This document shows, piece after piece, positions 38,697-48,624 of a stretch of 64,000 nucleotides of DNA. A program made the position numbers and the translations under genes. The notes below the pieces were generated by a model. That model saw nothing but the letters and a program-made list of their open reading frames with translations, was not told the origin of the DNA and did no database searches. The stretch comes from Hyphomonadaceae bacterium (GTDB lineage Bacteria; Pseudomonadota; Alphaproteobacteria; Caulobacterales; Hyphomonadaceae). Numbering within the stretch: position 1 is the first letter of the stretch; each line of letters opens with the position of its first letter. The DNA is taken from positions 1 through 64,000 of the forward strand of contig JANSWU010000006.1 in the NCBI GenBank assembly GCA_024743315.1. Direction: 5' to 3'.

Positions 38697-40532
38697 TTAG
38701 GCCGTTTCAGCAAATTGAAGCTCCGCCAGACGGGCATAGAGGCCGCCCCGGGCCACCAGCTGATCATGCGTGCCTTCTTCGACGATCGCGCCGTCATCCA
38801 TGACAATGATGCGGTTGGCCATGCGGACGGTAGAGAGACGGTGGGCAATGACCAGCGTTGTGCGCCCCTTCGCAGCTTTCGAAATTGCCCGTTTGACGGC
38901 GGCTTCGCTCTCACTATCAAGCGCACTGGTCGCCTCGTCGAGCAACAGGACCGGCGCATCGCGCGCCAGGGCGCGCGCAAGTGCAATACGCTGGCGCTGA
39001 CCTCCTGAAAGACTGCGGCCCTTTTGTCCAAGTTGCGCATCCAAGCCGCCGCGCGCCTCCAGGAATTCCTGCGCCTCAGCCATATCAGCAGCTTTCAAGA
39101 GAGCCGCCTCGTCGGCTCCGGGTGCACCAAAACCGATATTCTCCGCCGCTGTCCCGGTGAATAGCGCGGACTCCTGAGGCGCATAAGCAAACTGCCTGCG
39201 CCAAGTGTTTAAATCGGCCGCCCGGGAGGACACGCCATCAAGCCGGATCACACCGGACTGTGGATCAAACAAGCGCAAAGCGAGACGAAATACGGTCGAC
39301 TTTCCAGCACCGCTCGGCCCAACCAATGCAACAAACTCACCCGGCATCACATCGAGCGAAAAATTCCGCAAGGCGGCCTGATCATCGTGGTCATAGGCAA
39401 ACGTGATATTGTCGAAAGTCAACGCGCCAGCGGCGGGCTCGGTCATGGCCTGGGGCATAGGCGGACTGGAAATATCGGGCTCCGCTGTAAGGACATTGGC
39501 GGCACGGTCAGCCGCGCCTGCGGCCCGCATCACCTCGCCGTAAACTTCGCCGAGCATGCCAAAACCTGACCCCGCATAAAGCGCGTACAGCACCATCGCA
39601 GTTAGGTCGCCTCCACTCATAGCGTCCATTGCCACCGCCCGTGCCCCGAGCCACAACACGACCGTGATCCCCCCAAAGGCCAGAACTGAGACCAGCAACA
39701 TCATCCATGCGCGGACGCGGTTTCGCTTCAAGGCTGCGCGGAACGTCTGTTCCACTGCGGACGTGAACCGCTGGCGTCGCGTCTCACCTTGGCCATAAGC
39801 TTGGACCAATTCGATTGCGTCGAGCGTTTCCGCCGCCTCTGCTCCGGCTTCCGCCAAGGCTGACTGGGTTTGGTTCGACAAACCGCGGATTACGCGCCCA
39901 ACCAGCATAATCGGAACAATGGCCACGGGAATGATCACCAGCAAGGCGAGGCCGAGCTGCCAATTCACCACCAGCATCGCGATCAAGGCGCCCGTCGTGT
40001 TGAGCAAGGTACGTGTTGCCAGGGACGCAGATGAGCCGAGAAAATTCTCGATCAGAGAGATATCTGCGGTCAGTCGTGAAACCGCCTCGCCCGAGCGCAT
40101 GGTGCTATGAAAGCGCGGGCTCAATGCGAGCATATGGCCATAAAGATCGCGGCGCAGATCCGCGGCAATTCGCTCGCCAAAGCGCGACACAAAATAGAAC
40201 CGCAAAGCACTCACGCCGCCCAGCGTCACCGCGGCTATGAAGACAAGAAAGAAATTGCGGTTGATGGCCGCGATCATATCCTCTGTACGGACGTCACCTG
40301 AGAAACCCGCATCCACGGCGCCGCCAAACAATAATGGGATGGTCAGTGATATGACCGTGCCGAGCAAAAGAAAGACGGCCGCTGCGGCCACCGTAAATTT
40401 GTGCTGGCGCGCATAGGGCCATAGCATGACCAGTGATTTGAGGCTCCGCCCCTTCGCTCGCTCATGGTCACTCGCCGCCGAGGCTGTCGCTGCGCGGCGA
40501 TCCATTTCGATTGTTTCGGTCTCTTGAGCCAT
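38697..40532 (-). CDS. ABC transporter, fused TM and ATP-binding domains (ABCB-type exporter)
   Basis: LVGPSGAGKSTVFRLALRLFDP, LSGGQRQRIALARALARDAPVLLLDEATSALD plus N-terminal TM domain. Confidence 0.92.
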   Translation of the reverse strand: MAQETETIEMDRRAATASAASDHERAKGRSLKSLVMLWPYARQHKFTVAAAAVFLLLGTVISLTIPLLFGGAVDAGFSGDVRTEDMIAAINRNFFLVFIAAVTLGGVSALRFYFVSRFGERIAADLRRDLYGHMLALSPRFHSTMRSGEAVSRLTADISLIENFLGSSASLATRTLLNTTGALIAMLVVNWQLGLALLVIIPVAIVPIMLVGRVIRGLSNQTQSALAEAGAEAAETLDAIELVQAYGQGETRRQRFTSAVEQTFRAALKRNRVRAWMMLLVSVLAFGGITVVLWLGARAVAMDAMSGGDLTAMVLYALYAGSGFGMLGEVYGEVMRAAGAADRAANVLTAEPDISSPPMPQAMTEPAAGALTFDNITFAYDHDDQAALRNFSLDVMPGEFVALVGPSGAGKSTVFRLALRLFDPQSGVIRLDGVSSRAADLNTWRRQFAYAPQESALFTGTAAENIGFGAPGADEAALLKAADMAEAQEFLEARGGLDAQLGQKGRSLSGGQRQRIALARALARDAPVLLLDEATSALDSESEAAVKRAISKAAKGRTTLVIAHRLSTVRMANRIIVMDDGAIVEEGTHDQLVARGGLYARLAELQFAETA

Positions 40533-40740
40533 TGAGCTGAGCCACCTTGATCACGGTTTGCCCGGAACGGACCGACCTGAGGTAATTACGATGGAGGTCG
40601 AAGACCAGCCCAGAGCATCATCATGCGAGCCCGCCAGCGCTCTGACGCCCCACGCCCCCGGGTAATTGGTGTTTCAACCCGACGGGTTATGAGCCTTTTT
40701 GGCGTCACTCGGGACGGCAGCGGAGAGTTCAATTATGACC

Positions 40741-42573
40741 TCAAGCTGCTCTCGAGGGGCCTCCAGCGAGATATGTTGGTTCGCCCCCCATCCAAGTCTC
40801 CAGCACTTTGATGTCCTTTATCTCATTTGCCGGCACGCTATATGGGTCACGATCGAGGATGACAAAATCTGCAAATTTTCCTGGCTCTAAGCTGCCAATT
40901 TCATGCTCTGAGCCTATCTGCCAGGCCGCGGTCGATGTCATCGCGCGGATCGCTCCTTCGCGTGTCGCGCACTCGTCTGGCGCGAGCGCAAAGTCTGGTT
41001 CCCTCCAACTTTGGCGGGTCACAGCCATTTCGATCATGTGCATCGGATTGGGATCTGTGACAAAGAAATCCGAGTGAATCGTATACGCCACTCCGGCCCG
41101 TTCCAAACTGGCGCAGCGGTCAAGCAGCTTGGCCTTTTCAGGGCCGAAGATCTGATCTCGCATGGCGACGCCCCAATAATGGACGTGTCCAATCAAAAAA
41201 CTTGCCGTAATTCCAAACCGCTTCATGCGCTCGATCTGATCATCGTGGAGGATTGAACAGTGTTCGATCCTGATCCGGTGGGCTTCAACATCAACCCCTT
41301 CCGAAGCAACCTGCTCTACGGCATCGAGAATGTTATCGATTGCCTTGTCGCCATTGCCGTGGATCGCAATCTGCCAACCTTGGGCGATGCGTTTTCGGAT
41401 CAAGTCGGTCATTTCTTCCAGCGTCATATATGCGATACCCGTGGACTCGACTGAGTGATAAGGCTCGCGCTGCAGACCCGTGAAACCTTGATTGGATCCA
41501 TCGGCTATCAGTTTGTAGCCACTCATTCGAACCAAAGCATCACCGTCGCCGGGCGCTACCGCGGCCTCGTCCCAAGCGGCATCAAATGCGTATAACGGAT
41601 AGGCTCGAACGCGTTGACTCAACCGTCCCGTCGCACCGGCTTGGCGTAAAATGTCCCAATCACCCGCACCTCGCAAAAGCCCACCCAGCCCGAGTTCAGT
41701 CACAGTGGTCAGGCCGAGTTCGGCAAATCTCGCACAAGTCTTCAACACGGCTTCTGTCGGCGCTGATCCCGCGCCAGAAGGCCTTGCGCCGAGCACTTGA
41801 GAAAAGGCCATTTGGTTGCGCATCTCGCCTGTCAGCGCCCCCTGATCATCTCGCACAAACTCACCACCCTGAGGGTTGTTCACATCTTCAGGTATACCCG
41901 CCGCAGCAAAGGCGGCGCGGTTCGCATAGGCGATATGACCGGACGCATTGAGGACGAAAATCGGACGCTCACTTGAGATCGCGTTCAGCGTTTCGAAGCC
42001 CAGGGGAACTTCGAACGGTTGCAACATTGGATAATAATTCCGGCAAACAATCCAATCCTCGGGTGGCCGTTCGGCGTCGAGGCGGGCGATGAAATCCAGG
42101 ACTTCACCGGTGGTCGAGAAACGACCCGTACCGACATAATCCATTGCCTGGTCCATAAGTGATCCGATCAAGATATGCGTATGCGGATCGATCAAACCGG
42201 GCATGAGCGTTCGGCCATTCAGGTCGATCAGCTCGACTTGGTCACCTGCAGCTTGCTTGACCTCGTCCAATCTTCCAACCGCCAGAATGTGTGCGCCCTG
42301 AATGGCAATCGCCTCGGCTTTGGAAAAGCTCGCGTCGACCGTCATGATCGTCCCACCAGAGTAAATTCGAACAATCTGATCCTGGCCCGACGGTTCTGTC
42401 AGCTCGCAATAGTATTTTGTACCGCAAGCTGTTTTGGTGACGACACCAGACTGCGCTTGGGTCATACGCCCGATCGGCAGAACCGTGATCTCGTTCGCCT
42501 GTTCGGGCGCATACCCAAACAGCGCGCCGAGATTGGCATGGCAACAAGCACATCCATGTCGATCATGAATCAT
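40741..42573 (-). CDS. Amidohydrolase family protein (YtcJ-like); start uncertain
   Basis: LMPGLIDPHTHILIG, IHGNGDKAIDNILDAVE, SLEPGKFADFVILDRDPYSVPANEIKDIKVLETWMGGEPTY. Confidence 0.9.
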   Translation of the reverse strand: MIHDRHGCACCHANLGALFGYAPEQANEITVLPIGRMTQAQSGVVTKTACGTKYYCELTEPSGQDQIVRIYSGGTIMTVDASFSKAEAIAIQGAHILAVGRLDEVKQAAGDQVELIDLNGRTLMPGLIDPHTHILIGSLMDQAMDYVGTGRFSTTGEVLDFIARLDAERPPEDWIVCRNYYPMLQPFEVPLGFETLNAISSERPIFVLNASGHIAYANRAAFAAAGIPEDVNNPQGGEFVRDDQGALTGEMRNQMAFSQVLGARPSGAGSAPTEAVLKTCARFAELGLTTVTELGLGGLLRGAGDWDILRQAGATGRLSQRVRAYPLYAFDAAWDEAAVAPGDGDALVRMSGYKLIADGSNQGFTGLQREPYHSVESTGIAYMTLEEMTDLIRKRIAQGWQIAIHGNGDKAIDNILDAVEQVASEGVDVEAHRIRIEHCSILHDDQIERMKRFGITASFLIGHVHYWGVAMRDQIFGPEKAKLLDRCASLERAGVAYTIHSDFFVTDPNPMHMIEMAVTRQSWREPDFALAPDECATREGAIRAMTSTAAWQIGSEHEIGSLEPGKFADFVILDRDPYSVPANEIKDIKVLETWMGGEPTYLAGGPSRAA

Positions 42574-42816
42574 TGAATGACCTCCCCGGTCCGCCAGCTT
42601 CGCATTGATCTGGCAAAAGAGCAGTCCATGACTTCAACAAACTGGTCAACTGAAGATAACGCATCGAGCGTACCGATGGATCACGATCGCAGGCTTCTGG
42701 CCGAGCGCCGGAGCGGTCGTCCGGTTTCGCCGTCCACGGCAATGTCGTGCAAACTTATGCGCGCACGATCGGGCATGCCATTGGCTCGAACACTTCGGAT
42801 GAAACAAACGACGTAT

Positions 42817-43356
42817 CTAGTTCAAGCTGGACACGAGAGATACATTACCGCCGTCGAGTTCGATCAATTGAGCGAACGCGTCGCTTGCGCGTGTCAAAAC
42901 CTGGCAATCGTTCGATCTGAAATTGAGTGTCGCCAAACCCCGCGCCCAATCAGATTTTTTTTTGTCCCAATAATATCCGACTTCCCGGCCTGGCCCACTC
43001 AGGGTCAGCTGGCATACGCCGGAAGCTGTTTGCCCAAGCCTAATCTGATCGAGATCTCGCATTCTGATATAATGCGGCACAAGACCGAAATAATTGTAGT
43101 TTCGCGCCTGATACTCTAACCAAATTCCATCCATATCATCGGTCATCAGAGCGGGCTTATAGCGCCCGACTTCAATGAAACTCGGTTGTATGTTTTCAAT
43201 CCCATTGAGCAGGTCGCGGGCGGCTTCATAAGCACTGGGCGCTGGCGCCTCAGCGACCGCTTCGACGCCGAACGCTGAGAGCATGTCCACATGCACATCT
43301 TCTAACGTGTAAAACGTGAAAAAGGTCCAGAGTGCGAGCAGCATGGTCTTGTTCAT
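42817..43356 (-). CDS. Hypothetical protein with N-terminal hydrophobic segment
   Basis: Within ORF 42817..43500; plausible start MNKTMLLALWTFFTFYTLEDVHVDML at 43356. Confidence 0.5.
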   Translation of the reverse strand: MNKTMLLALWTFFTFYTLEDVHVDMLSAFGVEAVAEAPAPSAYEAARDLLNGIENIQPSFIEVGRYKPALMTDDMDGIWLEYQARNYNYFGLVPHYIRMRDLDQIRLGQTASGVCQLTLSGPGREVGYYWDKKKSDWARGLATLNFRSNDCQVLTRASDAFAQLIELDGGNVSLVSSLN

Positions 43357-43604
43357 CAACGTCCCAGATTGAGGCTCCGGTCGATGCACAGCCAAACCGG
43401 GTCCAGATTTGATAGATCGATAGCGCCAATGAAATGCATGCAGCATGAACGCGATCGTGTGTTCGCTATCTTTTGTGTCAGCTCGATACGCGCTCCACAA
43501 AACAATTCAAACCAGATGCCAAACTGGAATAATTATTGCACCGCGAGCGCCTGACTGGGGGTCCGTTCAAACAGCTGGACCTCGCCAGGGTTGGGTGACC
43601 AGAC

Positions 43605-44714
43605 ATGCGTATAATTCATTTTCCAGACACAGAGAAAACCCAGATCTCAGCGGGCGAAACGTTCTATGGGGTTCACTGGCAAGAAAATCGCGTGCTTCAT
43701 GCGGGTTTCCAAAACGCCGTATCGGCGATGCCGGCTCCCGCGACAGCCCTCCATCAAAACCGTCTTCCGCAGAGCCATGAGCCCAGTCTCAGACTGAGTG
43801 TCAGTGTGGTGATTTGCACGCGTGATCGACCAGAGCATCTGCAAAAATGTCTGCATAGCTTCGCAGAACAATCGCGTATGCCGGATGAAGTGATCGTGGT
43901 CGATAACGCCTCTGTTGATGCCCGAACGCGCGAGGTGACTTCAGCCGCCGGCATGACTTACATACGCGAAGACCGCCCTGGCTTGGATATCGCCAGAAAC
44001 ACAGGCGCTCAGGCGGCGAAATCTGATATTATTGTCTATACGGACGATGATACGGTTTTGCATCGGGACTGGCTTGAGAACATCGTGAACGCATTTCACG
44101 ACGAGGGCGTAGATGCTGTCACCGGTCTTGTGCTACCCCTTCGCCTCGATACGCTGGCCCAACAGATTTTCGAAGCCCATTGGAGCTTTGGACGTGGCTT
44201 TGAAATTATCGATTTCACACCACGAGAATTTGCCGCCTCGAAGGCTGCAGGATTTGAAGCCTGGAATGTCGGCGCAGGCGCAAATATGGCATTTCGCAAG
44301 CGTGTTTTCGAAAATTGCGGATACTTTGATGAATCACTCGATGTCGGAGCGTCGGGGTGCTCTGGCGATTCAGAATTCTGGTATCGAATCGTGGGAATGG
44401 GAGGGACTTGCCGATATGACCCTTCCTGCATCGTCTTTCATGATCATCGTGAAACCGAAGCTGGTCTGCAAAAACAATTGCGCGCATATATGTGCGGTCA
44501 TGTCACAGCGCTGCGCGTCCAAGCTCAGCGGTTCCCAAACCAGGGCAATCTGAAACGTCTCTACTGGCACTTGCCGGTCTGGTTTGCCGGACGGGTCTGG
44601 CATCGCATCAGATATGGACGAGTAACAGAGCGTTGGTTCCTGGCTGATGAAATTCGCGGCTATCTCAAAGGACTGATCTACCCGTTGGGTCCGAAGCGGA
44701 AGCGGATGCAATGA
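43605..44714 (+). CDS. Family 2 glycosyltransferase
   Basis: SVVICTRDRPEHLQKCLHSFAEQSRMPDEVIVVDNASVDARTREV, IVYTDDDTVLHRDWLENIV. Confidence 0.88.
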   Translation: MRIIHFPDTEKTQISAGETFYGVHWQENRVLHAGFQNAVSAMPAPATALHQNRLPQSHEPSLRLSVSVVICTRDRPEHLQKCLHSFAEQSRMPDEVIVVDNASVDARTREVTSAAGMTYIREDRPGLDIARNTGAQAAKSDIIVYTDDDTVLHRDWLENIVNAFHDEGVDAVTGLVLPLRLDTLAQQIFEAHWSFGRGFEIIDFTPREFAASKAAGFEAWNVGAGANMAFRKRVFENCGYFDESLDVGASGCSGDSEFWYRIVGMGGTCRYDPSCIVFHDHRETEAGLQKQLRAYMCGHVTALRVQAQRFPNQGNLKRLYWHLPVWFAGRVWHRIRYGRVTERWFLADEIRGYLKGLIYPLGPKRKRMQ

Positions 44715-45802
44715 CGATCAAAGAAGACCTCATCTCGGTAATCGTCCCAGCCTATAATGCTGAGCGTTTCATCGCCCGCACGCTGGAAAGTATCTTGCGA
44801 CAAACCCACCAGAACTTGGAGGTTTTGGTGGTGGATGACGGCTCGCGAGATGGCACCGCTGATATTGTCCGGGCCTATGCCAAAGCGGATCATCGGGTGT
44901 CGCTGATCCAACAACCGAATGGCGGCGTGGCGAGGGCGCGAAACACCGGAATTGCCAAAGCGAAAGCGGACCTCATCGCGCCCTGCGATGCCGATGATCT
45001 TTGGTCACCAGAAAAACTGGCGACACAGTTGGCGATCTTTCGTGCAGGCGGGGGGGACATGGGACTCGTCTACTCCTGGTCCGCCGTCATCGATGACGAC
45101 GATTTGGTCCAAAACTATGATTGCCATCCTTCTGAGGACGGTTGGGTGTTCGACCGGATGTGCAAAGGCAACCTGATTGGCAATGGCAGTGCCACCTTGA
45201 TGTCGAAACAAGCCGTCCTACAAGCGGGCGGATATGATCCCAGCCTGCGCGACCGAGGCGCCCAGGGTTGCGAAGATTTCAAGCTATATCTCTGGCTGTC
45301 CCATAAATACAAATTCGGGGTCATGCGCGACTATGGTGTTGGCTATCGCCACACCGATGGCAATATGTCGAGCGATATCAATCAAATGCTCCGCTCTTAT
45401 GACATCGTAATCGAAGAATTTGCAGAGCACTTCCCTGACAAACGCGAAGAACTTAAAAACGGGTACGCCGAATTGATCGATTGGTTTCGGCTCAAAGCCC
45501 TGACCAATGGGCGTTGGCTTTCCTTTCTCAACTTGCAAATCCGGCTGATGCGATATGATTGGCAGTTCGCAACCAAAAGTCTGCGATGGGGCGTGCTTCG
45601 CCCAATCATGTCGCAATTCAAATGGACGCTGGCGCGAATGGTCAGACGGCGCTCATTTGCGCCGGGAGAAATGATCCCGGGCAGTCATACATTCCTCGGT
45701 GAGCCGGGCGATCAGGCGCTGCATAGAATAGGCGTTTGGCCTGACCATGGCGTCGTATCACGCCCGCCATACATCACTTCACGCCTTGAGAAGAAAGCCT
45801 AG
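44711..45802 (+). CDS. Family 2 glycosyltransferase
   Basis: ISVIVPAYNAERFIARTLESILRQTHQNLEVLVVDDGSRDGTADI; ATGA overlap with the upstream gene. Confidence 0.9.
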   Translation: MTIKEDLISVIVPAYNAERFIARTLESILRQTHQNLEVLVVDDGSRDGTADIVRAYAKADHRVSLIQQPNGGVARARNTGIAKAKADLIAPCDADDLWSPEKLATQLAIFRAGGGDMGLVYSWSAVIDDDDLVQNYDCHPSEDGWVFDRMCKGNLIGNGSATLMSKQAVLQAGGYDPSLRDRGAQGCEDFKLYLWLSHKYKFGVMRDYGVGYRHTDGNMSSDINQMLRSYDIVIEEFAEHFPDKREELKNGYAELIDWFRLKALTNGRWLSFLNLQIRLMRYDWQFATKSLRWGVLRPIMSQFKWTLARMVRRRSFAPGEMIPGSHTFLGEPGDQALHRIGVWPDHGVVSRPPYITSRLEKKA

Positions 45803-45808
45803 CTCAAC

Positions 45809-46615
45809 GTGTCGATCGCCTCCCTGCATACGTTTTGGACCAGACTCGCCACGGACCTTTCGTTGGCGTCGAAGCGAATGGCGTTTTGGCGCCATCTCGC
45901 GCACCAGGACATGACGTTGCAATATGCGCGTTCGGCCATTGGCCCGTTCTGGATCACTTTGACCATGGCGCTTCAACTGGTGGCCCTCACCTATCTGTTC
46001 ACGGGTCTGTTTGGAGCGCCCGTGGAGATTATCGCGCCGTGGGTGACGATCGGCGTCATCATCTGGACCCTGATGTCGGCCAGCCTAAGCGAATCTGCAT
46101 CGGTCCTGTCGTTCAACAAATCCTACTTGATGGAGGCTGAAACCTCGATCAGCGGGTTTGTCATGTCGATCGTGATCAAGAATGTGATGATCGCTGCGCA
46201 CCATTCGATCCTGATCGTCCTGCTTTTCATCTGGCTTGCTATTTCTCCATCATGGGCTTGGGCCTGGGTGCTTTTGTCCTTGCCGCTCATCATTGTTTTC
46301 ACGACAGGCTTGGGAATTGCGCTAGCCATCTTCGCAGCCCGGTTTCGAGATGTGAAACGGGTGACGGAAAGCTTTCTGATGATCGGTTTCTTTTTGACCC
46401 CGGTGCTTTGGCGCCCACAGGAGCTCGTCAAAAACGAGTTCGTAGCGACGTATAATCCGTTCACGCATCTGATCGCTATCGTCCGGCAACCGCTCTTGGG
46501 CCAAACCCCGGATGCATTGGCTTGGACGGTCTCAATCTATTCAACCGTAATCGTTTTGGCATTAGCGCTCTATTCGATTGCGCGCTATCGTACCAAAGTG
46601 CCCTTCTGGTTATAA
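45809..46615 (+). CDS. ABC-2 type polysaccharide export permease (Wzm-like)
   Basis: LAHQDMTLQYARSAIGPFWITLTMALQLVALTYLFTGLFG; six hydrophobic segments; directly upstream of the ATPase. Confidence 0.87.
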   Translation: MSIASLHTFWTRLATDLSLASKRMAFWRHLAHQDMTLQYARSAIGPFWITLTMALQLVALTYLFTGLFGAPVEIIAPWVTIGVIIWTLMSASLSESASVLSFNKSYLMEAETSISGFVMSIVIKNVMIAAHHSILIVLLFIWLAISPSWAWAWVLLSLPLIIVFTTGLGIALAIFAARFRDVKRVTESFLMIGFFLTPVLWRPQELVKNEFVATYNPFTHLIAIVRQPLLGQTPDALAWTVSIYSTVIVLALALYSIARYRTKVPFWL

Positions 46616-46617
46616 TC

Positions 46618-47364
46618 ATGGCATCGATCGAGCTCGACAATATCTGCCTTGATTACCGAATGTATGACATTCGAGAACGCTCACTGCGCGGCCTTGCTGC
46701 CAATACTCTGATCGGCGGCATCTATCGTGAAAGGGGCAAGATTACCCGGGCGATCGATCATATCTCCGTCTCTCTGAAAGATGGCGACCGCGTCGCACTC
46801 ATTGGCGCAAATGGTGCCGGGAAATCGACCCTCTTGCGCTTGCTCGCGGGCGTCTATGCTCCCTCTGATGGCACGCGAAGCGTATCCGGGAGCATTGGCA
46901 CACTTTTCGACATCTATCATGGCATGGACGATGATCTGACCGGCATGAAATTCATCATGAACCACGGTCTGTTTCGCGGCGCTTCCAAAGCTCAACTCGA
47001 CGAAATGATCCCGCATATTCGCGATTTTTCAGGGCTTGGTGACTATATTCATCAACCGTTGAGAGTGTATTCGGACGGGATGCGCGTCAGACTCGCTTTT
47101 TCTGTAGCAACGCAATTTGAACCTGAGATCTTGTTGCTCGATGAGATTTTCGGCGCCGGCGATCAATCCTTTTTCGACCGCGCCACGAACCGAGTGCTCG
47201 AAATCGCAGGCCAGTCGGGGATTACCGTGTTCTCAACCCATTGGCTGGAATTAGCCGAACGCTTTTGCAATCGCGCGATTTGGTTGGATAAAGGCGCGAT
47301 TGTCGAGGACGGTCCATTGCAGACCGTATTTGAAAAATATCGCTGTGTTCGGACGCAGTACTAA
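46618..47364 (+). CDS. ABC polysaccharide export ATP-binding protein (Wzt/KpsT-like)
   Basis: DGDRVALIGANGAGKSTLLRLLAGVYAPSDGTRSVSGSIGTLFDI, VYSDGMRVRLAFSVATQFEPEILLLDEIFGAGDQSF. Confidence 0.9.
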   Translation: MASIELDNICLDYRMYDIRERSLRGLAANTLIGGIYRERGKITRAIDHISVSLKDGDRVALIGANGAGKSTLLRLLAGVYAPSDGTRSVSGSIGTLFDIYHGMDDDLTGMKFIMNHGLFRGASKAQLDEMIPHIRDFSGLGDYIHQPLRVYSDGMRVRLAFSVATQFEPEILLLDEIFGAGDQSFFDRATNRVLEIAGQSGITVFSTHWLELAERFCNRAIWLDKGAIVEDGPLQTVFEKYRCVRTQY

Positions 47365-47415
47365 TAGAACCATTGGAGAAATTTGGGTCAAATTCACCAC
47401 TAGAAATGATCATGT

Positions 47416-48462
47416 TTGAAGCCTGAAAAACATATGATGACAGACGCTCTTTCTTCCGGTTCGAATATACCAGACAGCGATATCGATATCTCGATTATCA
47501 TGGCTGCCTTTAATGCGGAGCGATATATTGAGCAGGCTGTGGCGTCGTGTTTGAACATGACCGGGCTGAGTTTTGAGGTCATCATTGTGGATGACGGTTC
47601 AAATCGTCCCCTCGCCCCTTTGATTGATCGTCTTACGCATGGGGATCCGCGCGTCACGGTGCTGAGTTGCCAACAAAATCACGGACCCGCGCACGCCAGG
47701 AACCTCGCTTTACAAATTGCCAAAGGTGAGTTCATCGCGATTGTTGATTCAGACGATTACGTTTCGCCAGACCGGATGCAGATATTGATCGCCTATGGGC
47801 GCCAGAACAATGCCGATATTATTGTCGATAATCCGATTGAGTTTTTCGACAGCCCAACGGGACGACAGGAACATGTGTTTCTCACTGGATTCGCATCCAC
47901 TCAGAATCGCACGATTAACTTGACCGAGTTCATGCGCAGCGGCGTCAAGTTCGGACACAAGCAGTGTTTCGGCTATCTCAAACCGGTAATTCGGCGTTCG
48001 ACGCTAGAAGCCGGAAGACACACCTATCGAACGTCATTGAGGATTTCAGAAGACTATTTCCTGATTGCGGACATGCTGCGGGCTGGCGCACGCATGCACT
48101 ATGTCGCTCAGTCTGGTTACTACTATCGCAAGCATGCAGGATCGCTCACGCACCGGGCGCAACCCGCTTTCATTAAACACATAGCGCTATCAGAAACTGA
48201 GTTTCGAAACAGCGGGCCCCCTCCTCTCACCTCAGAACAAAAGCGTTTTTCAAGAAGGCGCTCTCGCATTTACTTCCAAATGTACCGGTTCGAAAAGATT
48301 GCGTACGATGTCAAACACCGTCGCTATATCGATGCATTCTGGAGGGTCATAAAGCGTCCCCCGGACATCCCATTCCAGGTCTTTCGCGGGTTTTTTCTGG
48401 TATTCAAAAAAGCACTTAACAGCCTTCGCCGACCGGCTGATAAAGTCTTCGTGGCAGATTAA
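47416..48462 (+). CDS. Family 2 glycosyltransferase
   Basis: DISIIMAAFNAERYIEQAVASCLNMTGLSFEVIIVDDGS, FIAIVDSDDYVSPDRM. Confidence 0.88.
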   Translation: MKPEKHMMTDALSSGSNIPDSDIDISIIMAAFNAERYIEQAVASCLNMTGLSFEVIIVDDGSNRPLAPLIDRLTHGDPRVTVLSCQQNHGPAHARNLALQIAKGEFIAIVDSDDYVSPDRMQILIAYGRQNNADIIVDNPIEFFDSPTGRQEHVFLTGFASTQNRTINLTEFMRSGVKFGHKQCFGYLKPVIRRSTLEAGRHTYRTSLRISEDYFLIADMLRAGARMHYVAQSGYYYRKHAGSLTHRAQPAFIKHIALSETEFRNSGPPPLTSEQKRFSRRRSRIYFQMYRFEKIAYDVKHRRYIDAFWRVIKRPPDIPFQVFRGFFLVFKKALNSLRRPADKVFVAD

Positions 48463-48624
48463 CTCGATCGTACAAGACCAGAGATCGACACGGCTGCCAA
48501 TCTGGACCCGCGAGTTGAGAGTCTTGCAGCACTTTCGCAATTGAACTTCGCGCGAATTTTGTGGCACGTGAGCCGGACCGCTGGCTGGCGCGGTTCTCGT
48601 TCGATCAGATGCCCAAACCCAGGG

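Noticed and set aside
42577-43119. 180-aa plus ORF
   Set aside because: Overlaps the hypothetical minus gene and shows no coding-like motifs.
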